This document shows, piece after piece, positions 33,714 through 35,052 of a stretch of 35,052 nt of DNA; positions within the stretch are counted from its first letter, which is position 1, and the number at the start of each line of letters is the position of its first letter. The DNA is taken from NCBI GenBank assembly GCA_046727175.1, contig JBKPCD010000259.1, positions 1 through 35,052 on the forward strand, given 5' to 3'. The position numbers and the translations under genes were made by a program. A model generated the notes under the pieces. It did no database searches. It was not told the origin of the DNA and was given only the letters and a program-made list of their open reading frames with translations. The DNA comes from JBKPCD01 sp046727175. Lineage in GTDB: Bacteria > Acidobacteriota > Vicinamibacteria > Vicinamibacterales > 2-12-FULL-66-21.

Positions 33714-33740
33714 GTACTATGCGCCTCGGCGACGGGTCAA
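33714..33740 (-). promoter_or_regulatory. Possible gcvT-gcvH-gcvP promoter
   Basis: On the minus strand, TTGACC (33735-33740) and TAGTAC (33714-33719) are separated by 15 bp, slightly short of ideal. The leader to gcvT would be about 117 nt. Confidence 0.4.
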
Positions 33741-33914
33741 GAAATGAGCCTGCGGACAGCGGTATGCGGACTCACGCGAAAGGGAGTGCACCTCAACGCG
33801 ACCGGCACTCACATTTGAGGCGTCACCGACGTACTGATGCACACTCTCGAAGCCGCATCGAACAGGTCGGGCCTCCGAAATGTGTGCGATTCCGTGTGTC
33901 GCCGGTTCAATCAC

Positions 33915-35052
33915 TCACTCCGGCGCATGCCCACCTCGCTCCGGACGATATCGCAGGTATCCCTGCAACGTGTGGTACGAGATTCCTAACTCGCGGCACG
34001 CCTGCCGCTTGTTGTTCCGACAGCGTTGGAGCACCAGCCGCGCGTACCGGCTCCCCCACGCGCGCATCGTCTCGTTTGTTCTGAGCGACGGCATCAGCAC
34101 GTCGGAGTATCCGCCCAGGAGCGCTGGCGGGAGATCGTCGAGCTCCAGGAAATCTGATCCCGCCAACGCGACGGCTCGCTCGATCACCCGCTCGAGCTCA
34201 CGGACGTTGCCGGGCCACTCGTACGCCAGCAGCGCGTCCGTTGCCGCGGCCGAGAGCTGCAAGGGCCGCACGAGCCGATGCCGATCCAGAAAGTATCGCG
34301 CGAGCTCCGGCACGTCGTCTCGCCGTGCGCGCAGCGGCGGGACCTGCACATCGACGCCATGCAATCGATAGTACAAATCCGGTCGAAATCGACGATGCTC
34401 GACCATTTCGGAGAGCGAGCGGTTGGTTGCCACGATGATGCGAGTGTCGATGTGCTTCGGGCTGCAGCCGCCTACGCGCTCCACGGAGAGGTCCTGAATG
34501 GCTCTCAGCAGTTTCGCTTGCGCGGCCAAGGACAGATCCGAGACTTCATCGAGAAACAGCGTGCCCTCGTGCGCATGCTCGAACTTGCCGCGCCGTCCCC
34601 GGACCCCCGTCGCTGTGCGATCCTCGATCCCGAACAGCTCCGCCTCAAGCAACGTCTCCACAATCGCCGCACAATTCACCGCGACGAACGGCCCCTTTCG
34701 TCGTCTGCTGAGATCGTGGATCTGGCGCGCGACGAGCTCTTTGCCCGTTCCAGACTCGCCTTCGATGAGAACGGTGAAGTCGGTTGCCGCGACGCGCTCG
34801 ATCCGGTAGCGGACGAGCCGAATCGCCTGACTGGACCCAATCAGAGGCGCAGCGCCGTCCCGCACGCGCGCGAACTGCGGCGGTCGTCCGTGGGCGCGCT
34901 CGATCTCGAGCAACAACGCCGCGAGATGGGCCGCCCCTTCGAGCACCTGACACGTCCAGCCGTCGAGCGTCCGGCCCGGATCGAAGACGACCTCGATGCG
35001 CGCCCGCTGCGACGACGCGACCGTCGGAATCTCGAAGCATGTGACGTTCGGC
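33915..35052 (-). CDS. NtrC-family AAA+ transcriptional regulator with atypical GAFTGA, 5' part outside window
   Basis: The frame is open to the right edge, so the true start lies beyond 35052; GTG 34946 is internal. The visible N-terminal end (EVVFDPGRTLDGWTCQVLEGAAHLAALLLEIERA) looks like the last strand and helix of a GAF sensor domain. The AAA+ domain has Walker A GESGTGKELVARQIHDLSRR, Walker B GTLFLDEVSDL, and the sensor and arginine region RPDLYYRLHGVDVQVPPLR. The GAFTGA loop, usually GHEKGAFTGA after ELFG, here reads IEDRTATGV. A Fis-type helix-turn-helix (RQACRELGISYHTLQGYL) ends the protein. It is a transcription regulator; whether it uses sigma54 is doubtful because of the loop. Its target is unknown. 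Confidence 0.9.
   Translation of the reverse strand, partial: PNVTCFEIPTVASSQRARIEVVFDPGRTLDGWTCQVLEGAAHLAALLLEIERAHGRPPQFARVRDGAAPLIGSSQAIRLVRYRIERVAATDFTVLIEGESGTGKELVARQIHDLSRRRKGPFVAVNCAAIVETLLEAELFGIEDRTATGVRGRRGKFEHAHEGTLFLDEVSDLSLAAQAKLLRAIQDLSVERVGGCSPKHIDTRIIVATNRSLSEMVEHRRFRPDLYYRLHGVDVQVPPLRARRDDVPELARYFLDRHRLVRPLQLSAAATDALLAYEWPGNVRELERVIERAVALAGSDFLELDDLPPALLGGYSDVLMPSLRTNETMRAWGSRYARLVLQRCRNNKRQACRELGISYHTLQGYLRYRPERGGHAPE

Larger units (their letters stand above)
33591..33914. other. 324-bp gap between gcvT and the NtrC-like regulator
   Basis: No convincing gene is present; the 65-codon frame at 33717-33914 on the minus strand shows no family motif. The gap holds the probable gcvT promoter, a GC-rich hairpin beside the gcvT start (33602-33635), and a direct repeat TGCGGAC (33751-33757 and 33765-33771). 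A glycine riboswitch was looked for and not found. Confidence 0.6.

Noticed and set aside
33591..33914. Glycine riboswitch upstream of gcvT
   Set aside because: The conserved glycine aptamer core was not seen on the gcvT strand.
33717..33914. 65-codon minus-strand frame between gcvT and the regulator
   Set aside because: No family motif, no Shine-Dalgarno, and it overlaps the likely gcvT promoter.
33890..33930. tRNA-like 3' end (GCCGGTTCAATC) on the plus strand
   Set aside because: No acceptor, D or anticodon arms can be fitted upstream.

Overview
The window is GC-rich, densely coded bacterial chromosome. The gene families and their arrangement suggest an Acidobacteriota (Vicinamibacteria-like) soil bacterium: acidobacterial-style pseudopilins, a secretin with a C-terminal cohesin-like domain, a lone microcompartment shell gene with an aldehyde dehydrogenase, and many short-word repeat arrays. 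The taxonomic assignment is inference. No rRNA, tRNA, CRISPR array, integrase or transposase was found.

Layout. (1) 1-11801: a type IV pilus / type II secretion-like assembly operon on the minus strand, in the order pilC, pilB, pilM, pilN, pilO, a PilP-like gene, secretin and two pseudopilins. It is driven from a good sigma70-type promoter at 11774-11801. A third pseudopilin-like gene runs off the left edge, and a plus-strand Ig/PKD-domain lipoprotein (732-2060) lies among them. (2) 11894-13577: a soluble-type lytic transglycosylase and an unrecognised lipoprotein, both minus. (3) 13654-15717: a BMC-H shell protein and a CoA-acylating-type aldehyde dehydrogenase with a C-terminal targeting-like tail. 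(4) 16039-25981: plus-strand housekeeping and envelope genes: MltD-like transglycosylase with LysM repeats, ComM/YifB, M23 peptidase, SecA, IMP dehydrogenase and a secreted intradiol-dioxygenase-like protein. (5) 26007-29059: tsaE and nnrD (minus), divergent from a class IV aminotransferase (plus). (6) 29062-33590: the glycine cleavage operon gcvT-gcvH-gcvP (minus). (7) 33915 to the right edge: an NtrC-like AAA+ regulator with an altered GAFTGA motif.

How the genes fit together. Region 1 encodes most of an envelope-spanning machine: ATPase PilB, platform PilC, alignment complex PilMNOP, secretin pore and pseudopilins. The prepilin peptidase and retraction ATPase are not in view. The transglycosylases and M23 peptidase remodel peptidoglycan and could make room for such a machine. 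The BMC pair looks like a satellite or reduced locus for sequestered aldehyde oxidation to an acyl-CoA. The gcv operon supplies one-carbon units, and GuaB makes guanine nucleotides.

The most unusual signal is not a protein family. Degenerate tandem arrays of a 7-nt (sometimes 9-nt) word, each with a different word, sit in most of the intergenic gaps. Two of these arrays have an inverted partner and have been absorbed into the 5' ends of pseudopilin genes. A related 27-nt palindromic unit is inserted in frame in gcvP.
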